IMG/VR virus record: IMGVR_UViG_3300037882_001028
Location: 1-34,787 of that record
Strand: one strand, 5' to 3'
Length of the DNA stretch: 34,787 nt
Source: a virus
Shown: positions 1 to 8,493 of the stretch, piece after piece
How the letters are laid out: the number at the start of each line of letters is the position of its first letter
Position numbering within the stretch: position 1 is the stretch's first letter
Position numbers and translations under genes: made by a program
The notes under the pieces: model-generated
The model's database searches: none
Told to the model about the DNA's origin: nothing
Seen by the model: the letters and a program-made list of their open reading frames with translations, nothing else

Positions 1-495
1 ATACTTGGCGAGTTCAGTTTCAGCATAGGTTCCGGAGGACAGGAACCGGATTCCGGGGATAGAGGCTCTGAAGATCTCGGACACCAGTTCCACATCGTAC
101 ACAGTCCCAGAGAGCAGACACACTCCCTGGTTTTTCATGTCGTCGACTGCAGAACGCTCCCGAAGGAACTCGGGGTTGTGGACGAGCCTCAAAGCCTGAT
201 GCTTCGAAGCCAATTTCAGCATGGTTCCTGGCAGAATCGTGGATTTGATTACCACAACCCCGGAATAGCCGTCGGCATCGATTTCCGAAAGAACCTGCTC
301 CAGGATCTGAAGGTCCTGCTTGCCGTGGACCGTTGGGGACGGAACGCAGACGAAAACCACGGGGGCTTCGAGCGCGTGCTTCAGAGACCCCATTCCCTTG
401 TATTTGTCGTAGGCCAGAACGGTGTGGGAGTATTTGAGAACTTCGAGAAGTGACCCACCAACGAAGCCCACACCTACGATTCCGACCTTGGACAT
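1..495 (-). CDS. UDP-glucose/GDP-mannose dehydrogenase family protein, N-terminal part (runs off window)
   Basis: Reading leftward from an ATG at 495 gives 165 residues with no stop before the window edge. The start is a Rossmann nucleotide-binding motif (KVGIVGVGFVGGS, residues 3-15). Three signatures of the UDP-glucose/GDP-mannose dehydrogenase family follow in order: VPSPT, KSTILPGT and NPEFLRERSAVDD. Family enzymes oxidise an NDP-sugar to an NDP-uronic acid with two NAD+ in the cytoplasm, feeding capsule, O-antigen or other glycans. The catalytic Cys region and C-terminal domain lie outside the window, so substrate cannot be told. An AAAGGA site sits 9 bases before the ATG, and a separate sigma70-like promoter lies upstream, so expression is probably independent of the tail genes. 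The family call is firm; UDP-glucose as substrate is only the most common case. Confidence 0.88.
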   Translation of the reverse strand, partial: MSKVGIVGVGFVGGSLLEVLKYSHTVLAYDKYKGMGSLKHALEAPVVFVCVPSPTVHGKQDLQILEQVLSEIDADGYSGVVVIKSTILPGTMLKLASKHQALRLVHNPEFLRERSAVDDMKNQGVCLLSGTVYDVELVSEIFRASIPGIRFLSSGTYAETELAKY

Positions 496-521
496 TACAC
501 GGAGTCCTTTCTGATACAACG

Positions 522-560
522 ACTCCTCAACCCCGGGCTTTTCACCTAAGGCAGAGGAGT
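522..560 (-). promoter_or_regulatory. Possible leader hairpin upstream of the sugar dehydrogenase gene
   Basis: ACTCCTC (522-528) and GAGGAGT (554-560) can pair as a 7-bp stem around a 25-base loop, inside the predicted 5' leader between the promoter and the ATG at 495. No U-run follows, so it is not an obvious terminator. The structure could affect mRNA stability or translation, but no known riboswitch is recognised. Confidence 0.22.
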
Positions 561-589
561 TGTAGTTTTGATAGTTTTAGACTGGTGGA

Positions 590-619
590 ATTATACGGTG
601 GGAAAGGATATGCCGTCAA
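590..619 (-). promoter_or_regulatory. Sigma70-like promoter for the sugar dehydrogenase
   Basis: On the minus strand, TTGACG (614-619, 5/6 match to the -35 consensus) is followed after 18 bases by TATAAT (590-595, perfect -10). Transcription would start near 583 and leave a leader of about 88 bases before the ATG at 495. The boxes overlap codons at the 3' end of and just past the 102-residue gene that ends at 636. The near-consensus form suggests recognition by the host housekeeping holoenzyme. Confidence 0.7.
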
Positions 620-635
620 ATATGCCAGAAAACTG

Positions 636-944
636 TCACTTGAACAGAACGGCCAGGAAGGATAGGTCGGCTGCAGAAACTTTGAATTCCCTCAGAAACG
701 CCTTGGGTTGAGTCTGAAGGGTCGATTGTCTTGCCAACAATTCGACTTTCTTCTCTTCAAACCCTTCAGATTCTGCCCCAGCCAATTCAAGAGCTTGGGC
801 ATCTTCGTCATATTTGTTGACTTCCGGCATAAGCACGGAGGCCAACTGGTGCAGAGAATCAGCAGCCTGGAAGGACACCGGCTGAGACAACAATACGTTG
901 AAAGCGTTTTTGAAACCAGGATGGGACAGTTCACGGACCAACAT
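636..944 (-). CDS. Hypothetical protein after the tail fibres, 102 aa
   Basis: The ATG at 944 is chosen because GGAGG lies about 8 bases upstream; a longer in-frame version to 1019 would overlap the upstream fibre gene and lacks such a site. The 102-residue product starts MLVRELSHPGFKNAF, has an acidic, probably helical middle (DEDAQALELAGAESEGFEEKK), and ends in a short hydrophobic stretch (SFLAVLFK). It has no signal peptide, membrane segment or cysteine. The spacing of hydrophobic and acidic blocks vaguely recalls small DUF1617-type phage proteins, but this is an impression. It follows the last S74 fibre and has its own promoter at 984-1012, so it may be expressed apart from the virion genes. 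Function unknown. Confidence 0.7.
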   Translation of the reverse strand: MLVRELSHPGFKNAFNVLLSQPVSFQAADSLHQLASVLMPEVNKYDEDAQALELAGAESEGFEEKKVELLARQSTLQTQPKAFLREFKVSAADLSFLAVLFK

Positions 945-983
945 TATAGTGGTACCTCCAATATATGGGTAGTGGGAAAGGTT

Positions 984-1012
984 ATTATACCGATTCCAGA
1001 GCCAACAGTCTA
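984..1012 (-). promoter_or_regulatory. Sigma70-like promoter for the 102-aa gene
   Basis: TAGACT (1007-1012, 4/6 match to -35) is followed after 17 bases by a perfect TATAAT (984-989) on the minus strand. The -10 box overlaps the TAA stop of the S74 fibre gene (985-987), so the promoter sits at its very end. The expected start is near 977, about 33 bases before the ATG at 944. Confidence 0.55.
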
Positions 1013-2709
1013 GCCTCAAGGGCGTCGTTCTTGGCAGAAAGCTCCTGGATAGCCTTGACCATGTGAGCCGTAAAACCGTAGGACAGATTCAGGTTTTTGA
1101 GTTTGGAACCTTCTTCGGGGAAAAATTCGGTCAGGTGTTCTGGCACGTCGTCTTCGAGAACATACTCGGGGAAGAACTTCTCGAAGTTTTGTGCTACGAA
1201 GCCGTCTTCTTGAGTCTTCCTGTCTTCCCTGAAAAAAGAACTTGGAATCAAACCAAGGATCTTTTCGAGCGACCCTTCAAGGGGCTTAACGTTGCTCTTA
1301 AGACGGGCATCGGAAGAGTCGGCCCAAGATCCACCACCCGGCTTGTACCAAGTCCCGCCTGGGATCACATAACCAAGCAGATTGCCGGAAACCAGGGCCA
1401 CATTGCCAGCAGACCCACCAGAGGCCAACGCGTGGAATGAAAAGACCGCATTCCCAGCGGTACCTACTGCGCTTCCGTACGTTAGAACGGAAACGCTGTC
1501 CGACCCTTCACGGTAGATGGTATTCGTCGTGCCCGTATGCTGGAAATTGTAACCAGTTGCCCCGTATCCGGACCCGGAATATCCCAGCGGGATAGAACCC
1601 GAGATTGAAGTCAAAGCCGTATCGATTCCTGCGGACCTCGTTATGACTACTTGCTGCGCATTCCATCGACCAGTGTTTCCACCGGTTCCAATGTTCCATG
1701 CCCCTGCACCGGCTGTTATCCGACCTGCTGCAGATGCTATGCCGAAGTCATAAAACGTGAAGTTATTGTTGGTGGCCACTGACAACTGCCAACGGTTTCC
1801 ACCGTTACGGTTGAAATCAAGGTTCACTTCCCCTGTGGAAAGATTGACGAGAGTGAGAGGGGTGAAACCGCCGCTCGCCGAGCCGCGCAGTAAGTGAGCC
1901 GTAGACTGTGTGGCAGAGCCAAATGTCCACGCACCAGCGCCAGTGCTAAACGCCGTTTGTTGGATGCCGATTGCGTTCTCTGACCAGAACTCGAATCCGT
2001 CGTTAATCCCCGCACCATTCCCGAAAGCGGCAAAGTACAGGCGGTTGGTGTTCTGGGAATATCCCAAAGCCAGATAACCCAACTGGGACGAATTCGACCC
2101 AAAATACACCATTGGGTTGTTGACCCGGTCTGCGCCGGTATCGGTTGTCGATGCTTTGCCGTAGATAGTTTGAGTCGTGTTACCGCCGTCAACCCCAATC
2201 ACCCAAGCACCTGCAGCACTAATCAGACCAGTTCGAACTCCAGCAGAAGCAAATGCGATTTGGTCGGTTCCAGGGCTGTAAATGCCGGTGTCGGATGAGG
2301 ATCCCGTAAATCTGAGGGCTGGAGTCGTGACAGTTCCGTCTGCCAGAGAGATGGGTTGAAGCTGGGTGGCCCAATCGGTGCTCGCCACAGGAGCAGCTAC
2401 AGAAGAAAAGTAGCTAACTCCTTCCCCAGGCTGAAGAGTACCTATGGTGGAACCATTGGACGCGGTCACAGTCAGGGCCTGACCCGACCCCGCCGCATTA
2501 AGAATAGACCAGCCCTCACCCTGGAGGATACCAGATGAAGGAAGCTGGACCGCGCGGGTAGCACCAGACGGAGTCAGAAGCTGGACACGATTGGATGCCG
2601 AAGTTAAAACCTTGGTCGCGGTAATGGTTTCGACGTTGGACCGGGGGGACCCAATGAAACCGCCATCAAAGGTCGTGGGAGAGCCTGTGGCTCCGGGGAT
2701 AATAGCCAT
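985..2709 (-). CDS. Tail fibre protein with C-terminal S74 self-cleaving chaperone domain (fibre 3)
   Basis: A 574-residue fibre. The N-terminus (MAIIPGATGSPTTFDGG) resembles those of the next two fibres and may be the attachment part. The centre is built of G/S/T/N-rich beta repeats, several carrying a GAW-x-x-G motif (GAWVIG, GAWTFG, GAWNIG). The last ~110 residues form an intramolecular chaperone of the S74 type: S466-D-A-R-L-K471 with the conserved Ser and Lys, later DGFVAQ, then a C-terminal coiled coil (VKAIQELSAKNDALEARL). In this family the domain helps the fibre trimerise and then cuts itself off. Its start codon shares one base with the previous gene's stop (TAATG), so the two are translationally coupled. 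Its likely role is host surface binding. Confidence 0.88.
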   Translation of the reverse strand: MAIIPGATGSPTTFDGGFIGSPRSNVETITATKVLTSASNRVQLLTPSGATRAVQLPSSGILQGEGWSILNAAGSGQALTVTASNGSTIGTLQPGEGVSYFSSVAAPVASTDWATQLQPISLADGTVTTPALRFTGSSSDTGIYSPGTDQIAFASAGVRTGLISAAGAWVIGVDGGNTTQTIYGKASTTDTGADRVNNPMVYFGSNSSQLGYLALGYSQNTNRLYFAAFGNGAGINDGFEFWSENAIGIQQTAFSTGAGAWTFGSATQSTAHLLRGSASGGFTPLTLVNLSTGEVNLDFNRNGGNRWQLSVATNNNFTFYDFGIASAAGRITAGAGAWNIGTGGNTGRWNAQQVVITRSAGIDTALTSISGSIPLGYSGSGYGATGYNFQHTGTTNTIYREGSDSVSVLTYGSAVGTAGNAVFSFHALASGGSAGNVALVSGNLLGYVIPGGTWYKPGGGSWADSSDARLKSNVKPLEGSLEKILGLIPSSFFREDRKTQEDGFVAQNFEKFFPEYVLEDDVPEHLTEFFPEEGSKLKNLNLSYGFTAHMVKAIQELSAKNDALEARLLALESV

Positions 2710-4481
2710 TATTTAGCTCCCTTGAGGGTGTCGACTTCGGCCTTGAGTTCTTGAATAGCCTTCACGAGAACCGGAATGAGGTCGGTGGGAGTCACGTTGT
2801 ACGTGTCATCTCCATGGACACACTCCGGAATAATATTGAGAAGGTTTTGAGCGGAAAAGCCTATCCGGCTGGAACCATTTTCTTCGGCGAGATAGTCGAA
2901 TCTGATTGTTTCAATTTCCATGACCTTGGATAATCCGTGGTCAAGGGGGACTATGTTTTTCTTCTGACGAACATCAGAAATGGCAGCCCAAGAAGTTCCA
3001 TTGACTGCCAAAGACACGCCGTTGGTATTATTCTGGATGTTGTAGGAACTGCCGTTAATGTAGTGGTGAATAACTGTGCTGGCAGGTCTGTGGAGGCTTA
3101 GCAGGTTGACGTTGTTGCCTGCGTCGGAAGCCTGTAAAATACCACTCCCAATATCCGACCCAGGACCTGCCCAAATTCGACCATAAGCCCTATGGGCTAC
3201 GCCACCAGCAGTAGGTCCAAATATCCATCCGCCATCAGCAGCATATCCACCGACAAAAGTCGCGGCTGGGTTCGAGTTCGTTCCGTTATAGAAAAACATG
3301 GAACCAGCGGTACCGTTCCCGTTGACGGAGATCCCAGCTCCACCCGTGCCCGTGCCGTTACGCGTGAAATAGAGGTCTGCTGATGAACTTGTGGAGTCAA
3401 TGTACACAGATGCGAAGCCACCAGCTCGGAAACGGTGAATGGCGTTGCCTGTGGTAGGTCCAAAGGTCCATGATCCCGTTGCGGTCACTCCTCCGGCGAC
3501 AGCATTTCCGGAGCAGAATTCAATCCCGACTCCAGCTACAACGGACCCAAATCCAATATTTGAGTTCGTGAAATTATTGTAAGCGTGCTTGCCAAGGAAC
3601 CATTGAGGGGTACCCGCTTGGCTACCCTCAACGTATCCGCCCGACCCACCACCATTGCGAATACGAAGAGCCACACCGTTAAAGGCATGGAGTTGACTCG
3701 AATCGCTTGCCGGTCCGAAGGTCCATGCCCCTGCTTGCGTAGCTGCAGCTACATCAACACCGGATTGATTTCGGACTTTAAGAGCCGACACACCATCAGC
3801 GCCAATATAGGCAAATCCAGCATTAGTGGAAGTGCGTTCAAGCTTAATCTGGTATTCGGTTCCTTCGCTTTGGAAGGCCGTGTTGAAGAACGTTGTGCCA
3901 TCCGTAGCACGTCCTCTAAACACGTGGCTAATGTTGGACGAGGCAGATGGCCCAAATATCCAAGCGCCAGTTGTAGAAGCCGTGGCGTTGACCGCACCGT
4001 TTGTCTTGAAGTTCAGCGCGAAGTTGTCGTTGGTGCCAAGGGTTAACGCCGTTCCAATGGAGTTCCCTCCGACAGCTACGGACCCAGCATTGTTGATGCT
4101 CCACTGCGCGGGGAGAGTAGGAGTAGCAGCCGTGGAATAAACCGTCACGGTGGAATTAGGGCCGACGACCGTAACCGAACCACCAGCCGAAGCATTGATA
4201 TTAATGCTTTGTGTGACAGAAAGATTGATCACCGAGACCGCATATCCGGTATAAACGTTAACTGATGGAAGAGTGACCGTACGAGTAGCAGTCGGCGTCA
4301 TCGACACCAAGCCACCATGCGTAGCTACATCCATGACGAGGTTTGCATCCGAAGCCGCAAACGGTCGCTGGCTAGAGCCCGAGAAACCAGAAGGCAAAAC
4401 GAGCGGCGAACCGGCTGTAGCCCCTTCAATGCCGTCTGTGGCTTTTGCGGTGGAGCCTGAGTTCCCTGGTATGAAAGACAT
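2709..4481 (-). CDS. Tail fibre protein with C-terminal S74 self-cleaving chaperone domain (fibre 2)
   Basis: A 590-residue paralogue of the flanking fibres. The N-terminus is MSFIPGNSGSTAKATDG. The middle has four repeat units marked GAWIFGP, GAWTFGP, GSWTFGP and GGWIFGP, each followed by an H-x-x-x-x-G element. The C-terminal ~90 residues are an S74 chaperone: S502-D-V-R-Q-K507, then IGFSAQ and LIPVLVKAIQELKAEVDTLKG, a short coiled coil. It overlaps the upstream fibre's stop and the downstream fibre's start by one base each (TAATG at 4481 and 2709), so the three fibres look like one translational unit. By family knowledge the S74 domain is cut away after trimer folding. Repeat number and sequence differ from its neighbours, so receptor range may differ too, which is inference. 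Confidence 0.88.
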   Translation of the reverse strand: MSFIPGNSGSTAKATDGIEGATAGSPLVLPSGFSGSSQRPFAASDANLVMDVATHGGLVSMTPTATRTVTLPSVNVYTGYAVSVINLSVTQSININASAGGSVTVVGPNSTVTVYSTAATPTLPAQWSINNAGSVAVGGNSIGTALTLGTNDNFALNFKTNGAVNATASTTGAWIFGPSASSNISHVFRGRATDGTTFFNTAFQSEGTEYQIKLERTSTNAGFAYIGADGVSALKVRNQSGVDVAAATQAGAWTFGPASDSSQLHAFNGVALRIRNGGGSGGYVEGSQAGTPQWFLGKHAYNNFTNSNIGFGSVVAGVGIEFCSGNAVAGGVTATGSWTFGPTTGNAIHRFRAGGFASVYIDSTSSSADLYFTRNGTGTGGAGISVNGNGTAGSMFFYNGTNSNPAATFVGGYAADGGWIFGPTAGGVAHRAYGRIWAGPGSDIGSGILQASDAGNNVNLLSLHRPASTVIHHYINGSSYNIQNNTNGVSLAVNGTSWAAISDVRQKKNIVPLDHGLSKVMEIETIRFDYLAEENGSSRIGFSAQNLLNIIPECVHGDDTYNVTPTDLIPVLVKAIQELKAEVDTLKGAK

Positions 4482-5950
4482 TATTGGGCCCCTTCCAATT
4501 CTGCGATACGGCTAACAGCGGCGTCAAGCTGCGATTTGATTTCTTGAATGGCCTTGACCAGAACCGGTATCATATTTGCTGTGCCTAGGTAATGAGCATC
4601 TTCGAATCCGCCTAGGTCAATTTCGTCCCTTACCGTCACGCATTCAGGTAGAACCGTTTTAACTTCCTGAGCTAAGAAACCTTTTATGTCGGTCTCTCCA
4701 CCGTACTCTTCCTTCCAGTCGAAGAGGACTGGGTTCAAGGCCAGAATTTGCGTCAGCCCATAATTTGCTGGGCGAACATTTTCTTTCTTCCGGGAGTCGG
4801 ACGAATCTATTGCTTGAAAAGTAGTACCAGATATGCCAAGGTAACCGTCAAACCCCCCACTCGCTCCGTAGCATTCCAGATAAGTGTTGCCGTTTGTGTT
4901 GATAGATATGCTTTGCTTTCTGATATGCAGAACTGCGCTCCCAGCGCCATTACCGGGAGACTGAATCGTGTGAATTACACCTCCAGAAGTCGGACCTAGT
5001 GTCCAAGCCCCTGATAAATCTACCTGTCCATAGACGTTCGTGGCAACATTTCCAGACACGTTCCTACAGATTTTAAATGGACCATTCTGAACATCTGCTC
5101 CGTGTGCCCAAATAGCACCCGAAGTTTGATTATCATATCCGATGAACGTGCCACCGCTGGCTATATTAGACGTTATCAGACGTATTTGAGACGCATCCGA
5201 CCCAGATGTCCCAAGGTGGCGAACAATCAAGGTTCCATTTTGTATGGTGTGCGTGAGTGATGAAGTGGTGCTAGGTCCAATAGTCCACTCACCATTTTCG
5301 TTGTTCCTACCCACAACAACATTTGCGTTGTTAACGAAAACAAAATTGGCATTGCCGCCGGAGGATGTATACGACGACTTAAAAGCCATCGGAATAGACC
5401 CGCTCACCAAAGCGCTGTTATCTACATAAATGCGATGCGCTGGAGTGCTAGACGTGGGGTATCGAAAGGCTATTTCTCCACCATTGATTTTCAACGCTGT
5501 GGATGTTGAGTAGTTAACATCTGGGCCGAATGTCCAGACTCCTGCCGAAGTGGCGGTAGCCAAGACGGTGGCGTCGGACAGGAACGACAAGGAACTCGAA
5601 GCACCGCCGTCGCGACGAATATAAACGTCGTTGTTCACACCGTCCGACAGCGCGATGCGAGTGATGGAACCAGAAGCTGACTTCACGTTGAGAAGGGTGG
5701 CCCCAGCGGATTGGACCGTATGGGTCAAAGCGCTACCTGCGGCAGACCCAAAAGTCCAAGCTCCAGTCGAGCTTACCAAAGCAGTCTGCACACCGTTCGA
5801 GGCGAAGCCCCAAGAGTTGGTGCCAGCCTTGTAAAAACCCGTTTGAGTGTCGCTGAAACGGAAGGTGGGTGCAGTCACGGTCCCATCTGCCAACGCAAAT
5901 CCGTCGGGGAAGGTGGAGGCGACGCCCGTGTTTCCTGGAACGAATGACAT
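4481..5950 (-). CDS. Tail fibre protein with C-terminal S74 self-cleaving chaperone domain (fibre 1)
   Basis: A 489-residue fibre, first of three tandem paralogues. The N-terminus MSFVPGNTGVASTFPDG matches the start of fibre 2. A segment TGFYKAGTNSWGFASNG corresponds to TGIYSPGTDQIAFASAG in fibre 3. Four GAW-type units follow (GAWTFGS, GVWTFGP, GEWTIGP, GAWTLGP). The C-terminal 107 residues are the S74 chaperone: S384-D-S-R-K-K389, KGFLAQEV, LPECV and a coiled-coil end. AAGGAGAGACG precedes the ATG at 5950, the only strong ribosome site of the trio; the other two fibres start on overlapping TAATG junctions. Product: a homotrimeric receptor-binding or side fibre. Confidence 0.88.
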   Translation of the reverse strand: MSFVPGNTGVASTFPDGFALADGTVTAPTFRFSDTQTGFYKAGTNSWGFASNGVQTALVSSTGAWTFGSAAGSALTHTVQSAGATLLNVKSASGSITRIALSDGVNNDVYIRRDGGASSSLSFLSDATVLATATSAGVWTFGPDVNYSTSTALKINGGEIAFRYPTSSTPAHRIYVDNSALVSGSIPMAFKSSYTSSGGNANFVFVNNANVVVGRNNENGEWTIGPSTTSSLTHTIQNGTLIVRHLGTSGSDASQIRLITSNIASGGTFIGYDNQTSGAIWAHGADVQNGPFKICRNVSGNVATNVYGQVDLSGAWTLGPTSGGVIHTIQSPGNGAGSAVLHIRKQSISINTNGNTYLECYGASGGFDGYLGISGTTFQAIDSSDSRKKENVRPANYGLTQILALNPVLFDWKEEYGGETDIKGFLAQEVKTVLPECVTVRDEIDLGGFEDAHYLGTANMIPVLVKAIQEIKSQLDAAVSRIAELEGAQ

Positions 5951-5959
5951 CGTCTCTCC

Positions 5960-8050
5960 TTAGATGCTTGTGATTGTTCCGGAGCCCGTTAAGGTCCCAG
6001 ACCCGGTGATGGCGCCGACGACCGTAAGATCTCCGTCAACCTGAATGGTTCTGGAGACTGGAACTACCAGACGACCGGCCAAACGAGTTTCACCGGAAGG
6101 GATCACGTCCGTGACCTCGTTAGCGGTAACGACTTCAGCGTTCAGAGTGTGGACGCCTTTGTTGAATATTTTCTGCCCCATCACCGACTGGCGACCGTTG
6201 GTGAGAATCTGGTCTGGAGTGTATCCGAACCGGTCCCAAGCCAACTGCTGGACACCAGCGGACCTGCGGATGCGTAGCGCCAAGAAGTCGGTGGAGTTCA
6301 CGGCAGCAAGGGCTGCGGCAAAGGCATAGGGCCGCTGAAAGACCGCGCTCGTAACACCACCGATGGACCCATATACCAACACGTCTTGGAACACGTTGGA
6401 CGAGTTGTATCGGACGATGGAAAATTCGAATGCCACCGTTCCGTCATAGAACAGAGACGAGTCGAAAAGCATTGTCAAAAACCTAGAAGCACCCCCGGAA
6501 GCAGACTCAATGTCCGCTGCTCTTAGACTGAACAGAGGAGATTCTACAAAAGCAGCAGCACCGTTGGCACTACCCGTGGTCACATAGGAATAAGTACCAG
6601 AGAGAGACCCTGTGGTTCTCTGGAACGAGAAGTTCGACGTGTTAGGGGAAGCCCAAGACGTAGCTGGAGCAGTTCGGTTACCTGTGGCTGAGACTCCACC
6701 GTTGTTGACCGTAACTTCAACGTCCGAGTTGAAGAAGGTCTCCAAGTAGTTGTAGAAATAGCCACCACCAGCACCAAGCGGCTTCCAAGACCCATTCGAG
6801 TATCCTTCGAAGTCGTTGATATCGGTATTATAGCGAACGACACCGGACGCAGGAGCGGTTGGTCTTTGGGCCGTCGTCCCTGCTGGAAGGAGCCACCCCT
6901 TGGTGGAGTTTTGAGCTTGGAGTTCGCCGCCCGTTCCAGCGTCTGTAGCGTTGGAAACTTTAAGACGATTCGTGTTCCCCGTCACAAGGACAGTGGCAAA
7001 AGCATCCTTGGTTCCGAGCAGTATGTCCCGGCCTTGGGTATTGCCGCCAAGGATAGGCAGGTCAGTCCAGGGCTGAAGCTGAAGGAAATAGGATGTGGTC
7101 GAAACTGCGAAGCCTAATGGGCGCGAGAACGTGCCACCGGACGGGGCTGTAGCAGTTGCAAGACCAGCCCCACCGTTAACAGACAAATAAACTGGGGCAC
7201 CGGCAGTCAGGGACGACCCTGTGACCAGACCAGATGTTCTCAAGATGAACGTGTTGGCGTTCACCACGTTCTGGACGACACCAACGGCCCTAGCGTTAGC
7301 TTCGGTGGAAGCGTCCGCCTTGGCGTAGTTCGTGCCGTTGTGGCGAAGAACGTCACCAACCACAAACCCGTGGGAGAGCTGAGGGACGACGACGTCGGAG
7401 GAGCCCGACCTCCCAGAACCCAGACCCAGTTTCACGATCCTCGGGGTTCCACCTACGGCATTCTCGATAATGCTGGTGGCCGACCCAGCGGTCTTGAATC
7501 CACCCCCAGAGACGGCTTCCAGGTCAACATAGCCGATGGGGAATCCGAGGACAGACTGGAACAGCTCACCGGCATTGGTCAACCCGTTCACCGTGGCGGA
7601 GGTGGCCGAGAAATAGGTGACGATGTATCCCTGAGACGAGAAAGCCAAGACCAGACGGCGGAACAGTCCAGCCGTGGTCGACGGCAAAGCGAAGGCCCCA
7701 CCGGCTTCGTTCTGAACCGTTCCGCCCGTGGTGGCCGCAGTTAGCAGGTTGATGGTCGTCGCTGGGGATGACGATAGGGTTCCGTTCTGGGGAGGGACAA
7801 CCTTGCCAGTCCCGTCCCGGGTGGGGACGAGCGATGGTTTGATGTTCAGGATGGCGTCGGCTGGAGACGACGCAAAAAGTCTAAGGGGGACTTCACCGTC
7901 CCCCAAGTCTCCAGCCACCAGAGCTTCCGCTAGGGTTTTGGCCAGGGATGTGAGATAAATCTTGGTGTCGTTCGGCAGATCCGAAGCCAAGCCACCAGCG
8001 GCTATCACCTCGGATTTCGACTTGATGTCTTGGTTTTGAATCTTGCTCAT
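5960..8050 (-). CDS. Large tail fibre/baseplate-attached structural protein, 696 aa
   Basis: A 696-residue protein starting at an ATG with AGGGG about 11 bases upstream. After a polar N-terminus (MSKIQNQDIKSKSEVIAAGG) it is rich in G, S, T, A and N with beta-type patterning. Around residues 240-330 is a module (VYLSVNGGAGLATATAPS, then GFAVSTTSYFLQLQPW) also seen in three other tail proteins here. The segment QNSTKGWLLPAGTTAQRP..GVVRYNTDINDFEGYSNGSW, about two thirds along, is a common motif in phage fibres near the shaft or collar. The C-terminus is a regular repeat (VDGDLTVVGAITGSGTLTGSGTITSI), typical of a beta-helical or shaft end. No S74 domain is present. It directly precedes the three S74 fibres and could be the stalk to which they attach; that role is inferred. 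Confidence 0.75.
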   Translation of the reverse strand: MSKIQNQDIKSKSEVIAAGGLASDLPNDTKIYLTSLAKTLAEALVAGDLGDGEVPLRLFASSPADAILNIKPSLVPTRDGTGKVVPPQNGTLSSSPATTINLLTAATTGGTVQNEAGGAFALPSTTAGLFRRLVLAFSSQGYIVTYFSATSATVNGLTNAGELFQSVLGFPIGYVDLEAVSGGGFKTAGSATSIIENAVGGTPRIVKLGLGSGRSGSSDVVVPQLSHGFVVGDVLRHNGTNYAKADASTEANARAVGVVQNVVNANTFILRTSGLVTGSSLTAGAPVYLSVNGGAGLATATAPSGGTFSRPLGFAVSTTSYFLQLQPWTDLPILGGNTQGRDILLGTKDAFATVLVTGNTNRLKVSNATDAGTGGELQAQNSTKGWLLPAGTTAQRPTAPASGVVRYNTDINDFEGYSNGSWKPLGAGGGYFYNYLETFFNSDVEVTVNNGGVSATGNRTAPATSWASPNTSNFSFQRTTGSLSGTYSYVTTGSANGAAAFVESPLFSLRAADIESASGGASRFLTMLFDSSLFYDGTVAFEFSIVRYNSSNVFQDVLVYGSIGGVTSAVFQRPYAFAAALAAVNSTDFLALRIRRSAGVQQLAWDRFGYTPDQILTNGRQSVMGQKIFNKGVHTLNAEVVTANEVTDVIPSGETRLAGRLVVPVSRTIQVDGDLTVVGAITGSGTLTGSGTITSI

Positions 8051-8102
8051 CTAAGATATACCCCTGTTTGCCGACCTTACGGGCCCGCGTTCACGTGGAA
8101 GA

Positions 8103-8393
8103 TCAGCTAGGATAGTATGCGTACACCCTTTGCCCCGAGGAGGGTGCAGTGACAAAGGTGACGGTGGTCCCAGAGACCGAGTATCCGATGGAGGTCGCAT
8201 CCTGTGGGCAGATGAGTCCGTTTAAGAAAATCTGCACCGAAGAATCTGACAGAGGCGTGTTGGACAGAGTGAAGACCAAGTTGGACCCATTCACTGTCCC
8301 TGTAGGGGTTTCCTGCCTGTATGTTGGGGCTGGAACCCCTCTGTATTCCCTCTTTCCTGTAGAGGTGTCCAGAGTTTGATATTTAATCGCCAT
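8103..8393 (-). CDS. Small tail-associated beta module protein, 96 aa
   Basis: A 96-residue protein dominated by one module: QETPTGTVNGSNLVFTLSN, VQIFLNGL, a Tyr/Val-rich strand region, and a final APSSGQRVYAYYPS. The same module occurs near the C-terminus of the 1080-residue protein encoded at 10336-13578 (QEQPTGVVNGINNLFTLS ... PGQDVYVYYPV). Modules of this type are widespread in phage fibre and tail proteins, often as a folded beta unit. The ribosome-binding site is weak. It follows a terminator at 8427-8470, so it relies on read-through or an unseen promoter. It may be a fibre adaptor or decoration; the exact role is unknown. Confidence 0.7.
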   Translation of the reverse strand: MAIKYQTLDTSTGKREYRGVPAPTYRQETPTGTVNGSNLVFTLSNTPLSDSSVQIFLNGLICPQDATSIGYSVSGTTVTFVTAPSSGQRVYAYYPS

Positions 8394-8426
8394 CTTTTAA
8401 GGTCCCTACCCGTTAGAATTGGAGCG

Positions 8427-8470
8427 GAAAAGGGGGGAGAGGTCCCAGGTCGAGGGATTTACTCTCCCCC
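8427..8470 (-). terminator. Rho-independent terminator after the 410-aa fibre gene
   Basis: A 9-bp perfect stem (GGGGGAGAG at 8433-8441 with CTCTCCCCC at 8462-8470) with a 20-base loop. On the minus strand the stem is followed by C then UUUU. It lies 24 bases after the stop of the gene ending at 8494, so it would limit transcription into the 96-aa gene and the fibres. Confidence 0.75.
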
Positions 8471-8493
8471 AAATCCACTTGGAGGTTGGGGAC

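Larger units (their letters stand above)
985..5950 (-). repeat. Degenerate GAWTFGP-type repeat family across three fibre genes
   Basis: A motif of the form G-[AVSEG]-W-[TIVN]-[FIL]-G-[PSVT], often followed 6-9 residues later by H-x-x-x-x-G, recurs three to four times in each of the three fibre genes. At DNA level it appears as variants of a ggtccaaaggtcca block, for example near 3214, 3457, 3711, 3950, 5001, 5274, 5522 and 5745. Spacing is roughly 220-270 bases, so these are protein-coding beta-repeat units and not short DNA repeats. Confidence 0.7.

Noticed and set aside
943-948. TATAAT (minus strand) next to the ATG at 944
   Set aside because: It overlaps the start codon and ribosome-site spacing; no -35 box at a useful distance and no gene just downstream for it.
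3200-5760. Regularly spaced ggtccaaa-type repeats as a possible CRISPR array
   Set aside because: Spacing is about 220-270 bases, copies are degenerate, and they encode GAWTFGP protein repeats in frame.
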